NCBI GenBank assembly: GCA_012513595.1
Contig: JAAZBY010000030.1
Coordinates: 1 to 10,102 of the forward strand
Reading direction: 5' to 3'
Origin: Chloroflexota bacterium
GTDB taxonomy: Bacteria > Chloroflexota > Anaerolineae > UBA1429
Length of the DNA: 10,102 nucleotides
The notes below the pieces were generated by a model that was not told the origin of the DNA, ran no database searches, and saw nothing but the letters and a program-made list of their open reading frames with translations. The position numbers and the translations under genes are program-made. Positions 1 to 10,102 of this stretch are shown piece by piece (the stretch's first letter is position 1; each line of letters begins with the position of its first letter).

Positions 1-1
1 C

Positions 2-1624
<1,623 letters not shown>

Positions 1625-1644
1625 CAACCTACGCAACGAATCAT

Positions 1645-1670
1645 GCAGCGGCGCCCGAGCGGCGCCCTGC
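1645..1670 (+). repeat. Hairpin in the clpB-clpC gap
   Basis: The left arm GCAGCGGCGCC (1645-1655) pairs with GGCGCCCTGC (1661-1670), giving ten base pairs with one bulged C and a five-base loop. It starts 20 nt after the clpB stop. No T-run follows, so it is not a standard intrinsic terminator. It may protect the clpB 3' end, attenuate transcription, or mark a processing site between clpB and clpC. Confidence 0.5.
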
Positions 1671-1736
1671 CCAAGTGGCAAGACGGCGATGAAGAACACC
1701 GATTCGCAGTCAACGCCATGGAACTGGGGAGCATAG

Positions 1737-4223
<2,487 letters not shown>

Positions 4224-4226
4224 CAT

Positions 4227-4236
4227 GGGGAGGGAG
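4227..4236 (+). promoter_or_regulatory. Ribosome binding site that favours the GTG start at 4240
   Basis: GGGGAGGGAG lies just before GTG at 4240; its GGGGAGG core (4227-4233) leaves a six-base spacer. The in-frame ATG at 4225 is one base after the clpC stop and has no purine-rich site in front (AACGCTGAATAGC). The GTG is therefore the better start for the isomerase gene, which removes five residues from the longest reading frame. Confidence 0.65.
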
Positions 4237-4239
4237 AAA

Positions 4240-4929
4240 GTGCAATCCAGCGCGGAGTGGCGGGCGACCCTGCGCGCCGAACGCCCGGCAGTGGCCGCGC
4301 ACTATCAGGCCGTGCTTGACCATGCGGCCCTGGCCGGCATCGCCGACCAGGTAGGGCGCGCCTACGAGGTAACGGCCGGGGCGTTGGCCACAGGGGGCAC
4401 CCTGTATCTGTGCGGCAACGGCGGCAGCATGGCCGACGCCCTGCACATCTCTGGCGAGCTGCTCAAGGCGTTCGTGCGGCGGCGGCCGCTGCCGGCCGCC
4501 CTGGCGCAAGCCTTGCGCCGGGAGAGGTATGGCGAGGAACTGGCCGCGCACCTGCAGGCGGGGCTCCGCGCCCACGTTCTGGGGGCCAACCCGATCCTCG
4601 CCTCGGCAGTGGCCAACGACATCCCGGTGCCCGGGATCGGCTACGCCCAGGAGTTGGCCGCTCTGGCCAGGCCGGGGGACGTGTTCCTGGGCATCTCTAC
4701 CAGCGGGCAGGCGACGAACGTCCTGATGGCCCTGTCGGTGGCCAGGGCGCTGGGGCTGGCCACCATCGGCCTGACCGGCTCTGCACGGGCCGACAATCCG
4801 CTCGCCTCCGGCGTCGACGTCCCACTGGTGGTGCCCGGCACCGAGACGGCGACCGTGCAGGAGCAGCACATCGCCCTCTACCACCAGCTGTGCCTGATGC
4901 TGGAGGCCCACTTCTTCCCGGCAGGCTGA
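4240..4929 (+). CDS. SIS-domain phosphoheptose isomerase homologue (GmhA-like)
   Basis: A 229-residue protein from GTG 4240 (234 from ATG 4225). GmhA converts sedoheptulose 7-phosphate to D-glycero-D-manno-heptose 7-phosphate, the first step of nucleotide-activated heptose synthesis. The SIS sugar-phosphate motifs are present: CGNGGS (58-63) and GISTSG (151-156). The four metal ligands known from E. coli GmhA align with the same spacing: His69 and Glu73 (HISGE), and Gln207 and His215 (VQEQHIALYH). This supports a working isomerase rather than a DiaA-type binding protein. From memory of E. coli GmhA (192 residues), this protein has about 20 extra residues between Glu73 and the AND motif, rich in Leu, Ala and Arg. 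The gene begins 16 nt after clpC on the same strand, so co-transcription is likely. The other heptose genes (gmhB, hldE) are not in the window. Another phosphosugar substrate is possible, so I give no gene symbol. Confidence 0.88.
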   Translation: MQSSAEWRATLRAERPAVAAHYQAVLDHAALAGIADQVGRAYEVTAGALATGGTLYLCGNGGSMADALHISGELLKAFVRRRPLPAALAQALRRERYGEELAAHLQAGLRAHVLGANPILASAVANDIPVPGIGYAQELAALARPGDVFLGISTSGQATNVLMALSVARALGLATIGLTGSARADNPLASGVDVPLVVPGTETATVQEQHIALYHQLCLMLEAHFFPAG

Positions 4930-4940
4930 CGGCCTGCCGG
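4918..4940 (+). repeat. Nine-bp hairpin around the isomerase stop codon
   Basis: CCGGCAGGC (4918-4926) pairs perfectly with GCCTGCCGG (4932-4940). The five-base loop TGACG contains the TGA stop codon (4927-4929). There is no T-run. It sits 13 nt before the larger terminator hairpin. It may be a 3'-end stabilising structure. Confidence 0.55.
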
Positions 4941-4953
4941 CCACGGTGAACGA

Positions 4954-4987
4954 CGAGAGCCGAGGGGTGTTCGCCCCTCGGCTCTCG
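4954..4987. terminator. Intrinsic terminator between convergent genes
   Basis: CGAGAGCCGAGGGG (4954-4967) pairs perfectly over 14 bp with 4974-4987, around the loop TGTTCG. On the + strand it is followed by ATCTTTCCCGATT, a weak T-rich tail. It lies between the ends of the isomerase gene (4929) and the leftward glycoside hydrolase gene (5017). A perfect stem serves both directions, so it probably ends transcription from both sides, better for the + strand. Confidence 0.85.
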
Positions 4988-5016
4988 ATCTTTCCCGATT
5001 CGCCAGCCGGTAGGGA

Positions 5017-7941
5017 TTATCGGAAGGCGCGGCGGTCCACGTCGACCACCTCGCGGCCGCTGCCCACCTCGCGGTAGGTGTGCGCGTCGATGTCGAACCA
5101 GGTGCCCTCAAAGGCGCGGATCAGCGTCGTGAACACGCGGATGCGCAGGCTGTTCTCTCCGGCGCGCAGCAGGGAGGAGGCAACCTCCGCCCGGTAGGGG
5201 GACCAGGGCATGGCCACCCATTCCCCGCCGTTCACCGACACCTCGATAGCGTCCTGGAAGGGCAGGCCGTGGGCGATCTCCAGCAGCGCCCGCTCGCCGG
5301 CGGGAACAGCGTCCAGGGGGAAGGTCGTCTCGTACTCGACGGTGCCGGCATAGTAGGGCAGGCCGTTCTCCTCCCAGGTCTGGTAGCCGCCGCGGGGGCA
5401 GAACTCTACCAGGCGCACCGGGTCGAGCAGGACGCCGAACCCGCCGGCCAGATAGAGCGGGTTCAGCAGGCCCCCGTCAATGCGGTCAGTGGCGAGCGAT
5501 ACCGTGATGGTGTTCTCTCCCTGGCGCAGGAACGGCGTCACGTCGACGCCCAGGCTGCCGCGGACGTGGAGCTCGGTCGGGGCCAGGTCGCCCTCCCGCA
5601 AGGGGGCCCCGTCGTTGACGCGGATCTCCCAGTCTCCGGCGAGTGACCCCGGCTCGATCACCAGCGTCACGGCGCCGGCATAGTCGCAGGCGAAGGAGTA
5701 CTGGTAGTCGACGTGCAGCTGCGGCAGGCTCATGGCCGGGGCGCAGCCGAAGAAGAGGCGAAAGTTCGGCGCAAAGCGGAAGCCGCCCTGGGCCAGCTGG
5801 TTCGGCAGGGGCAGCGGCGTGACCCTCTCCGTCTGCAGGGCCGTGCCGGCGTCGTCGCGCAGGGTCATCTGCCAGTCTCCCAGGCGCAGCAGGTTGGCGT
5901 TCAGGGGCGTCACCCGCGTCGGCCTCTGGACTGGCACGACCACCTTCGCCAGTGAGGCGGGCCCCCCAGCTACTTCTTGCGGGGCCGCCTCGAGCAGGAA
6001 CGACTCAAAGGGCGCCACCGCCCGGCGGTAGCCCGCCCCGCTGCGGCGCAGGAGCACCGGCGCGCTGCCCAGGGCCACCTCGCGAAGCGGCCGGCCGGCG
6101 TCGATGGCGGCATCCAGCGTCTGGTTGGCGGTGTTCACGAGGAACCAGAGCGCCCGCCCGCCGGCGGCGCGCCGGACGGCCCACAGCCGGCCCACGTCAC
6201 CGGCAGGGGCAGAGATGCGGAGCGACGGCGCGGCGCTCTCGGCCAGCAGCCGGGCCGAGGCGGCAGCCTCCTGGCCTTCCGGCAGGTGCAGCACCCGGCC
6301 GCCGGCGGCGTCGAAGCGGGCCAACCACTCCGCCAGGGGCGGCTCGATCACGCGCATGGGCGGCACGGCCACCACGCCCGCGGTGACGTCTCGGACGGTC
6401 ACCCGGCCGGCGCGGATCTCGCCGGCCTCCAGGATATCGGTATCGACGATGAGATAGTCGAGGTGCTCGGCCATCATGGCGTGGAGCAGCTGTTCGTACT
6501 GGGCCAGGTGCGCCCGGGTGGGCAGGCCCGAGTTGGGGTCCACCAGGAGGAGGTTGGCGTCGATATGGGTGCCCTCAAACTGGGCGGCGATGGCGTCGAC
6601 CCTCTTCGAAAGGGCGCCATAGTGCGGCCAGTAGGGCATCTGGAAGAAGAAGGTGGGCGGCGCGTCGTGCTTGGCCATGGAGTGGGTGGAGTAGAAAAAG
6701 CCGTGCGGTACCAGGTAGCGGGTGCCCATTAGGAGCAGCCCCTCGGAGATGAGCTTGGCATCCTGCAGCGTGCCCGACCAGCCCACGCTGTGAAAGCACT
6801 CGCACAGGGCGCCTTCCTTCCCGTAAAAGTAGGCCGCCGAGGCGGTGGCCCGCGCGTTCTGGCGCAGGTTCGGGCGCAACAGGTCCATCACGGCGCCGGC
6901 CTTGGTGTGCCCCGGGTCGCCGCCGGGGATGTCCATGTAGGCCAGCTGGGCTAGGCGCCGGGAGGGCTTTTCGCCGGCGTAGGCCAGGCCGTGCTCGCGG
7001 CACCAGCCGGCGATCTGCTCCTCAAAGGCCTCGCAGAACAGGCGATAGGTGAGGCGGCTCAGGTCGTAGGAGACCTGCAGGTGCCGCGGGTGCGACGCGT
7101 CTTGCAGCGCGGGCATGAGCGGTAGCAGATCGTACCCATAGGCGGCCCGGAACTCTGCGGGGACGCGCGCCGACCAGCCCGGCGCCGTCTCGTCGACAAA
7201 GATGGCATGGATGCTCTGGCCAAAGCGAGCGCCAAAGTGGCGCAGGTAGCGCTCGTGGGTCAGGTCAATGAAGCGGCGGATGGCCTGCGGGTTGAGGGCA
7301 TCCACGTAATGCCCCCAGTACTTGTGGTCGTCCACCACCGCCTGCACAGAGACGTAGACGCGGTGGGGGCCCCCGAGGGTGACCTCCAGGGTGGGAGTCG
7401 GGTCGCTGGCAAAGTAGCGCTTGCGGTTGTAGCGGGTGAGGCCCATCTCGTTGTACGATTCGACGGGCAAACAGGTGCCCACCGCGTCGCGCAGGTCGAC
7501 GCCGCGAGACCAGTCCACGCGCCCGCCCTCCAGCGGGTAGGCCCAGCAGGAAAGCACCTTGCCCCGCGGCAGCGCCTGGCGCAGCGGCCCGCCGGGAAGG
7601 TCGTAGGAGCGCTGCACGAGGTGGGTGGCGTGGAACTGCGGCTCGCCGAGGACCACCTCTCCACCGGCCACCCCGCTGGGGTAGGGGAACTCGTCATAAA
7701 GGTTGAGGACCAGACCGTGCTCCTCGGCTGCCTCGAGCGCGACCTGTACCATGCGGAAAAAGGCGTCGGAGAGGTAGGGCTGGCGCAGGCCCTGGCGGGG
7801 GTGGATGTAGAACCCCCGGATCCCCTGGGCGGCCATCTGGGCCACCTGCCAGCGGATCTCATCCTCGGTCAGATCGCCGTTCCAGAACCAGAAGGGGTAA
7901 AAGCCGTAAGGGCGCGGCGTAGGGGCAGAGGCGTGCGACAT
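5017..7941 (-). CDS. GH106-like glycoside hydrolase with C-terminal jelly-roll domains
   Basis: A 974-residue protein with no signal peptide or membrane segment, so probably cytoplasmic. The N-terminal part (about 10-450) looks like the barrel of the GH106-related family, whose characterised members are alpha-L-rhamnosidases: YPFWFWNGDLTEDEI (14-28), GFYIHPR (43-49), LYDEFPYPSG (81-90), IFVDE (247-251) before PAEFRAAYGYDLLP, then ECFHSVGWSGTL (381-392) and LVPHGFFYSTH (410-420). Acidic residues in these segments (Asp83/Glu84, Asp250/Glu251, Glu381) are candidates for catalysis; I cannot assign roles. Residues about 460-600 form an alpha/beta region. Two beta-sandwich modules follow, near 745-845 (GDWEIRVNDG) and 860-960 (EVSVNGGEWV), typical of carbohydrate-binding jelly rolls. 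The start is ATG with AAAGGA eight bases upstream. No transporter or sugar-pathway genes sit beside it, so the substrate is unknown. The broad family is likely; rhamnosidase activity is not shown. Confidence 0.8.
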   Translation of the reverse strand: MSHASAPTPRPYGFYPFWFWNGDLTEDEIRWQVAQMAAQGIRGFYIHPRQGLRQPYLSDAFFRMVQVALEAAEEHGLVLNLYDEFPYPSGVAGGEVVLGEPQFHATHLVQRSYDLPGGPLRQALPRGKVLSCWAYPLEGGRVDWSRGVDLRDAVGTCLPVESYNEMGLTRYNRKRYFASDPTPTLEVTLGGPHRVYVSVQAVVDDHKYWGHYVDALNPQAIRRFIDLTHERYLRHFGARFGQSIHAIFVDETAPGWSARVPAEFRAAYGYDLLPLMPALQDASHPRHLQVSYDLSRLTYRLFCEAFEEQIAGWCREHGLAYAGEKPSRRLAQLAYMDIPGGDPGHTKAGAVMDLLRPNLRQNARATASAAYFYGKEGALCECFHSVGWSGTLQDAKLISEGLLLMGTRYLVPHGFFYSTHSMAKHDAPPTFFFQMPYWPHYGALSKRVDAIAAQFEGTHIDANLLLVDPNSGLPTRAHLAQYEQLLHAMMAEHLDYLIVDTDILEAGEIRAGRVTVRDVTAGVVAVPPMRVIEPPLAEWLARFDAAGGRVLHLPEGQEAAASARLLAESAAPSLRISAPAGDVGRLWAVRRAAGGRALWFLVNTANQTLDAAIDAGRPLREVALGSAPVLLRRSGAGYRRAVAPFESFLLEAAPQEVAGGPASLAKVVVPVQRPTRVTPLNANLLRLGDWQMTLRDDAGTALQTERVTPLPLPNQLAQGGFRFAPNFRLFFGCAPAMSLPQLHVDYQYSFACDYAGAVTLVIEPGSLAGDWEIRVNDGAPLREGDLAPTELHVRGSLGVDVTPFLRQGENTITVSLATDRIDGGLLNPLYLAGGFGVLLDPVRLVEFCPRGGYQTWEENGLPYYAGTVEYETTFPLDAVPAGERALLEIAHGLPFQDAIEVSVNGGEWVAMPWSPYRAEVASSLLRAGENSLRIRVFTTLIRAFEGTWFDIDAHTYREVGSGREVVDVDRRAFR

Positions 7942-8042
7942 GGGCAGGTTCCTTTGCTACCAACAAGCGAAACATGGATGTGGGCTGGGCCACAGACGTG
8001 GGCTTGGCAGAGAGCGCAGCGGGCCACCCCGCGGCCAGAGCC

Positions 8043-8071
8043 ATTATGGCCGTGCGCCGCGGTGTGGGCAA
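8043..8071 (-). promoter_or_regulatory. Candidate sigma-70-type promoter for the glycoside hydrolase gene
   Basis: On the minus strand, TTGCCC (8071-8066, four of six matches to TTGACA) is followed after exactly 17 bases by CATAAT (8048-8043, five of six matches to TATAAT). The -10 box is one of the few AT-rich spots in the region. The predicted leader is about 95 nt. The box lies inside an 11-base palindrome, GCCATTATGGC (8040-8050), which could be an operator. This is pattern evidence only. Confidence 0.4.
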
Positions 8072-8119
8072 CCTGGGCCGCGCCGCACGATGCGGTGGCC
8101 ACCCGGGCGCTTGCAGCAA

Positions 8120-8147
8120 AGCACCCCCGCCGGACGGCGGGGGTGCT
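8120..8147 (-). terminator. Terminator hairpin after the aminotransferase gene
   Basis: AGCACCCCCGCC (8120-8131) pairs perfectly over 12 bp with GGCGGGGGTGCT (8136-8147) around a four-base loop. On the minus strand it starts 26 nt after the aminotransferase stop codon, and its 3' side runs into TTTGCTGC, a short T-run. It separates the aminotransferase from the glycoside hydrolase gene downstream. Confidence 0.75.
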
Positions 8148-8173
8148 GAAGGCCTCGGGCCCGGGCGGCGCGC

Positions 8174-9451
8174 CTAGGCCTGCGCTAGCAGCCGATCGAT
8201 GCTGACCAGGAGGATGCAGACGGCCAGGAGCTCCATGGCCATCTCGACCTCCTTCTGCGCGGGGAAGGAGGGGGCAATGCGGATGTTGCGGTCACGCGGG
8301 TCCCGCCTGTAGGGGAAGGTGGAGCCCGCCGGCGTCAGCCGCACCCCCGCCTCGGCCGCGATGCGGATCACCTCCGTCGCGCAGCCGTCCATGGTGTCGA
8401 GGCTGACGAAATAGCCGCCGGCCGGGTTCGTCCAGTGGGCGATCCCCTTGCCGCCCAGCTCCCGGCCCAGGACGGTCTGCACCGCGTCGAACTTGGGCTT
8501 CATGATCGCCGCGTGCCTAGCCATGTGGGCCAGGATGGTGGGCATGTCGCGCAGGAACTGCACATGACGCAGCTGGTTCAGCTTGTCGGGGCCGATGGTC
8601 TGGATCCCCATGTGCCGCAGGCTCCAGGTCACGTTGACGCGGCTGGCGGCCATGGCCGAGACGCCGGCGCCGGCAAAGGTGATCTTGGCCGTGGAGGCGT
8701 AGATGAGGGCGCGTTCCGGGTGCCCGGCGGCCACGCAGGCCTCCAGCAGGTTCCTGAGCGGCGCCGGCTCCCCGTCGAACGAGTGGACGGCGTACGAGTT
8801 GTCCCAGAAGATGCGGAAATCGGGCGTGGCCGTCTCCATGCGCGCCAGGCGCTCCACCACGGCATCGGAGTAGACGGTGCCGGTGGGGTTCGAGTACTTG
8901 GGCACGCACCAGATGCCGACGATGGCGCTGTCGCGCGCCACCAGGTCCTCGATGGCGTCCATGTCGGGCCCGTCGTCGTAGAGCGCGATCGGGACCATGC
9001 CGATACCCAGCTCTTCGCAGATGGCAAAGTGCCGGTCGTACCCCGGGCAGGGGCAGAGGAACTTGGTCTCACGCTGGCCCCAGGGACCGGCGCCCCCCGG
9101 CACGCCAAAGATGACGGCGCGCACGATGGTCTCGTACATCATCGCCAGGCTGGAGGCGCCGCCGACGATCACCTCATCGGTGGCCACGCCGAGATACTCG
9201 GCAAAGAGGCGCTTGGCCTCGGGGAGGCCGTCCAGGCCGCCATAGTTCCGGCAGTCGATGCCCGACTCGCTCAGGTACTGCGTCTCAGCGTTGGCGAACA
9301 TCGGGAGCGACAGGTCCAGCTGCTCGGGAGAGGGCTTGCCGCGGGTCATGTCCAGCGTGAGGCCCCGGGCGCGAAAGGCGTCGTAACGCGCCAGCAGGTC
9401 CTGGCGTAGGGCGCGTAGCGCGCCGGCATCGAGAGTACGTAGGTCGGTCAT
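8174..9451 (-). CDS. Aspartate aminotransferase, subgroup Ic (PLP-dependent, fold type I)
   Basis: A complete 425-residue enzyme. Its sequence fits the subgroup Ic aspartate aminotransferases (the Aminotran_MocR-type Pfam family, also known from Corynebacterium), which move the amino group between aspartate and 2-oxoglutarate in the cytoplasm. Family features: DMTRGKPSPEQLDLS (34-48), RNYGGLDGLPEA (68-79) and VGGASSLAMMY (96-106). PLP-site residues are Asn188 (YSNPTG), Asp217 and Tyr220 (WDNSY), the Schiff-base Lys256 (STAKITFAG) and the substrate carboxylate-binding Arg391 (NIRIAPSFP). All expected residues are present, so it should be active. The start is ATG at 9451 with AAAGGA eight bases upstream (9465-9460). 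It ends at its own terminator hairpin and is divergent from the serpin gene, so it is likely a single-gene unit. Substrate range could include other amino acids. Confidence 0.9.
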   Translation of the reverse strand: MTDLRTLDAGALRALRQDLLARYDAFRARGLTLDMTRGKPSPEQLDLSLPMFANAETQYLSESGIDCRNYGGLDGLPEAKRLFAEYLGVATDEVIVGGASSLAMMYETIVRAVIFGVPGGAGPWGQRETKFLCPCPGYDRHFAICEELGIGMVPIALYDDGPDMDAIEDLVARDSAIVGIWCVPKYSNPTGTVYSDAVVERLARMETATPDFRIFWDNSYAVHSFDGEPAPLRNLLEACVAAGHPERALIYASTAKITFAGAGVSAMAASRVNVTWSLRHMGIQTIGPDKLNQLRHVQFLRDMPTILAHMARHAAIMKPKFDAVQTVLGRELGGKGIAHWTNPAGGYFVSLDTMDGCATEVIRIAAEAGVRLTPAGSTFPYRRDPRDRNIRIAPSFPAQKEVEMAMELLAVCILLVSIDRLLAQA

Positions 9452-9517
9452 GCTGCTGATCCTTTCGGGAATGGGGCCGTACAGGGGTGCGCCGGATCAG
9501 CCTTGACCTACGCGTGC

Positions 9518-9547
9518 GTCACGGAGGCGATGCCGCCTCCGCGTGAC
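9518..9547. repeat. Imperfect hairpin in the aminotransferase-serpin divergent gap
   Basis: GTCACGGAGGCG (9518-9529) pairs with CGCCTCC (9534-9540) and GTGAC (9543-9547): 12 bp around the loop ATGC, with a two-base GC bulge on the right. It lies 66 nt upstream of the aminotransferase start and 189 nt upstream of the serpin start. It has no T-run on either side. It could be a 5'-leader RNA structure or a dyad operator. The rest of the 285-nt gap shows no gene. Confidence 0.45.
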
Positions 9548-9721
9548 TGCATCGGGCAGCCGTCATCGGATCCCGAGGGCTTGCCCACAGTGTAAAGGAA
9601 AACGCACCAACGACCAACTATCTGCGCAGGGCCTGCGCGCCGTCGGGTGCCCGGCGGGGAACAATTGGCTGGCGCCGTGCGTCCTGAGGGTGATGGTCCT
9701 GATGCGAACACGCGCATTTGA

Positions 9722-9736
9722 AGAGAGGAGCTCTCT
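9722..9736 (+). promoter_or_regulatory. Serpin ribosome binding site inside a small hairpin
   Basis: GGAG (9727-9730) is the likely ribosome site, six bases before ATG 9737. The flanking AGAGAG (9722-9727) and CTCTCT (9731-9736) can pair over six bp around a GAG triloop that holds most of the site and ends right at the start codon. Such a structure could limit ribosome access, but a three-base loop and six pairs give only modest stability. Confidence 0.4.
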
Positions 9737-10102
9737 ATGCACCGGTTTCTGCCCGTCCTGCTTGCCGCTCTGGTCATCCTGGCCGGCTGTGTAGCGCCGG
9801 AGGCGCCGGCCCCGCCAGCCGGAGGCGCCACAGTCGAGCCTTCGCAGCCGGGCACCCCGCCGGCCGAGGTTACCGCGCCGATCGCTCGGGAGGAGAACCC
9901 CGCGGTCAGCGACGCGGACCTGGCCGCCCTGGTGGCCGGCAACACCCGCTTCGCCCTGGATCTCTACCGCCTGCTCGCCCAGGCGGATGGCAACCTGTTC
10001 TACTCCCCCTACAGTATCTCGCAGGCCTTGGCCATGACCTATGCCGGCGCCCGTGAGGAGACCGCGGCTCAGATGGCCGCGACGCTGGGCTTTACCCTCG
10101 AG
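9737..10102 (+). CDS. Serpin-family protease inhibitor, lipoprotein, 3'-truncated
   Basis: The first 122 codons of a gene that runs past the right edge. Serpins trap serine or cysteine proteases by irreversible cleavage of a reactive-centre loop. Residues 1-18 form a bacterial lipoprotein signal: Arg at position 3, a hydrophobic stretch and the lipobox Leu-Ala-Gly-Cys with Cys18 as the lipid site. A Pro/Ala-rich linker follows (about 19-50). The serpin fold starts near residue 70: NTRFALDLYRLL, then GNLFYSPYSISQALAMTYAG, the classic helix A/helix B signature, then the helix C segment ETAAQMAATLGF. The protein should be tethered outside the membrane, guarding the cell or its surface proteins against proteases. 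The start is ATG with GGAG six bases upstream. The reactive-centre loop lies outside the window, so target protease class and inhibitory ability cannot be judged. Confidence 0.93.
   Translation, partial: MHRFLPVLLAALVILAGCVAPEAPAPPAGGATVEPSQPGTPPAEVTAPIAREENPAVSDADLAALVAGNTRFALDLYRLLAQADGNLFYSPYSISQALAMTYAGAREETAAQMAATLGFTLE

Noticed and set aside
1625..1736. Search for a heat-shock promoter, CIRCE or CtsR operator upstream of clpC
   Set aside because: No TTAGCACTC-type inverted repeat, CtsR-type heptad repeat or convincing -35/-10 pair is present; only the hairpin and the ribosome site were seen.
7207..8205. Open frame of 332 codons on the plus strand
   Set aside because: It is antisense to the 5' part of the glycoside hydrolase gene and runs through its promoter region and the terminator hairpin. 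The translation is Gly/Ala/Val/Arg-rich without motifs.
8435..9409. Open frame of 324 codons on the plus strand
   Set aside because: It is fully antisense to the aminotransferase, whose minus-strand frame has all PLP-site residues. The translation is low in recognisable structure.
9589..9617. Possible aminotransferase promoter on the minus strand, TTGGTC-N17-TACACT
   Set aside because: Only three of six -35 and four of six -10 bases match consensus, which is too weak to list as a feature even though spacing and position fit.
9543..9794. Small GTG-started plus-strand frame with Cys-Pro-Gln-Cys near its start
   Set aside because: The CxxC pair is the only motif. The frame overlaps the serpin signal peptide in another frame and has no good ribosome site.

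Overview
The window is GC-rich, with G or C in most third codon positions. It holds six protein-coding genes with short intergenic gaps; the first and last genes are cut by the window edges. No rRNA, tRNA, CRISPR array, transposase or phage gene is visible. The gene mix is an Hsp100 disaggregase, a ClpC unfoldase with a UVR-like segment, a GmhA-like isomerase, a GH106-like glycoside hydrolase, a subgroup Ic aspartate aminotransferase and a lipoprotein serpin. Together with the GC content and AAAGGA/GGAG-type ribosome sites, this would fit a free-living Chloroflexota bacterium (Anaerolineae-like). That assignment is inference: no phylogenetic marker was placed.

Positions 2-4929 (+ strand) form a proteostasis block. 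The C-terminal part of clpB (2-1624) is followed after 112 nt by a complete clpC (1737-4223), and then almost directly by a SIS-domain sedoheptulose-7-phosphate isomerase homologue (4240-4929). ClpB lacks a ClpP-binding tripeptide and should be a disaggregase. ClpC carries an Ile-Gly-Phe loop and should feed substrates to ClpP, which is not encoded here. The isomerase gene is probably on the clpC transcript. The block ends in a 14-bp terminator hairpin between convergent genes.

Positions 5017-9451 (- strand) carry two genes read leftward. The aminotransferase (9451-8174) comes first and ends at its own 12-bp hairpin. The large glycoside hydrolase-like protein (7941-5017) follows 232 nt later behind a candidate promoter, so the two are probably separate transcription units. 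Both use the same AAAGGA-N8-ATG start layout.

From 9737 to the right edge (+ strand) lies the 5' part of a serpin gene with a lipoprotein signal peptide. It is divergent from the aminotransferase across 285 nt that contain an imperfect hairpin.

Most of the window is recognisable housekeeping or accessory metabolism. I see no convincing new multi-gene system. The points most worth checking are a cysteine in the D2 pore loop of ClpB, the clpB-clpC-isomerase arrangement, an extra segment in the isomerase, and short RNA structures at gene borders.
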